Shown here: positions 42,032-42,135 of the stretch, in pieces
Layout of the letters: every line of letters begins with the position of its first letter
How positions within the stretch are numbered: position 1 is the stretch's first letter
Origin: GCA-002282575 sp964416645
GTDB lineage: Bacteria; Pseudomonadota; Gammaproteobacteria; Thiomicrospirales; Thiomicrospiraceae
Assembly (NCBI GenBank): GCA_964416645.1
Contig: CAYQEZ010000011.1
Location: forward strand, 1 to 42,135
Reading direction: 5' to 3'
Length of the DNA: 42,135 nucleotides
The notes under the pieces: model-generated
What the model was told of the DNA's origin: nothing
The model's database searches: none
Seen by the model: only the letters and a program-made list of their open reading frames with translations
Made by a program: the position numbers and the translations under genes

Positions 42032-42135
42032 TTAAGCATCCAGCGGACTTAACACACCACGCCCACCAGTATTGAGCACATGGGTATAAATCATGGTGGT
42101 ATTCACGTCGCTATGCCCTAATAATTCTTGAATGG
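42032..42135 (-). CDS. C-terminus of an integron-type tyrosine recombinase (5' part outside the window)
   Basis: Only ~33 residues are visible, reading IQELLGHSDVNTTMIYTHVL then NTGGRGVLSPLDA and stop. LLGH supplies a catalytic His, and IYTHV the nucleophilic Tyr. The end GGRGVxSPLD is characteristic of integron integrases (IntI) and close relatives. The rest, and any attI or cassette array, would lie beyond the right edge of the window. Confidence 0.8.
   Translation of the reverse strand, partial: IQELLGHSDVNTTMIYTHVLNTGGRGVLSPLDA

Noticed and set aside
1..42135. CRISPR arrays, tRNA or rRNA genes
   Set aside because: No regularly spaced repeats and no tRNA- or rRNA-like sequence were recognised by eye.

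Overview
The window reads as chromosomal DNA of a gammaproteobacterial chemolithoautotroph, probably a sulfur oxidiser. The basis is the Rubisco form IA and alpha-carboxysome operon combined with gammaproteobacterial-type housekeeping genes (argB, pyrE, folM, mutM, metX/metW, proC/yggT) and a Lap biofilm-adhesin module. I cannot name the genus. There is one run of 100 N (17651-17750) and the sequence is open at both ends.

Layout. 1-6.1 kb: the 3' end of a giant VCBS/EF-hand adhesin, a small TrpB-like orphan, lapD and lapG (minus strand), and a TolC-type outer-membrane protein carrying an extra C-terminal NTF2-like domain. 6.1-12.3 kb: housekeeping genes (argB, a Spy/CpxP-like protein, a TSUP permease, sixA-like, pyrE, folM, mutM, rpmG, rpmB). 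12.35-12.84 kb: a long regulatory intergenic region. 12.84-24.53 kb: carboxysome operon cbbL-cbbS-csoS2-csoS4A-csoS4B-[gap]-csoS1-csoS1B-acRAF-mcdA-mcdB-cbbQ-cbbO-protease-FKBP/iota-carbonic anhydrase, closed by a strong terminator. 24.6-27.8 kb: a cbbR-type LysR regulator, a DUF6671-like protein, and a PII-like protein with an SbtA bicarbonate transporter on the minus strand. 28-41.2 kb: housekeeping and small membrane genes (radC, SLAC1-like, coaBC, dut, folE2, yidD, dihydroorotase, RsmB-like, traT-like, metW, metX, yggT, proC). 41.3-42.1 kb: a MazEF-type toxin-antitoxin pair next to the C-terminus of an integron-type tyrosine recombinase.

How the genes fit together. SbtA with its PII-like partner should import and gate bicarbonate. 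The carboxysome (CsoS2 scaffold, CsoS1 hexamers, CsoS4 pentamers) encloses Rubisco, acRAF and CbbQ/CbbO assemble and reactivate it, and McdAB positions the particles. A carboxysome also needs an internal carbonic anhydrase. The usual gene csoSCA is absent from its standard place: csoS2 and csoS4A are 12 bases apart. The last gene of the operon encodes instead an FKBP-like domain fused to a domain with the iota-carbonic-anhydrase signature, including a C-terminal HHHSS motif. My main hypothesis is that this protein replaces CsoSCA, possibly together with the trypsin-like protease encoded just upstream. That is inference from gene content and motifs and has not been tested.
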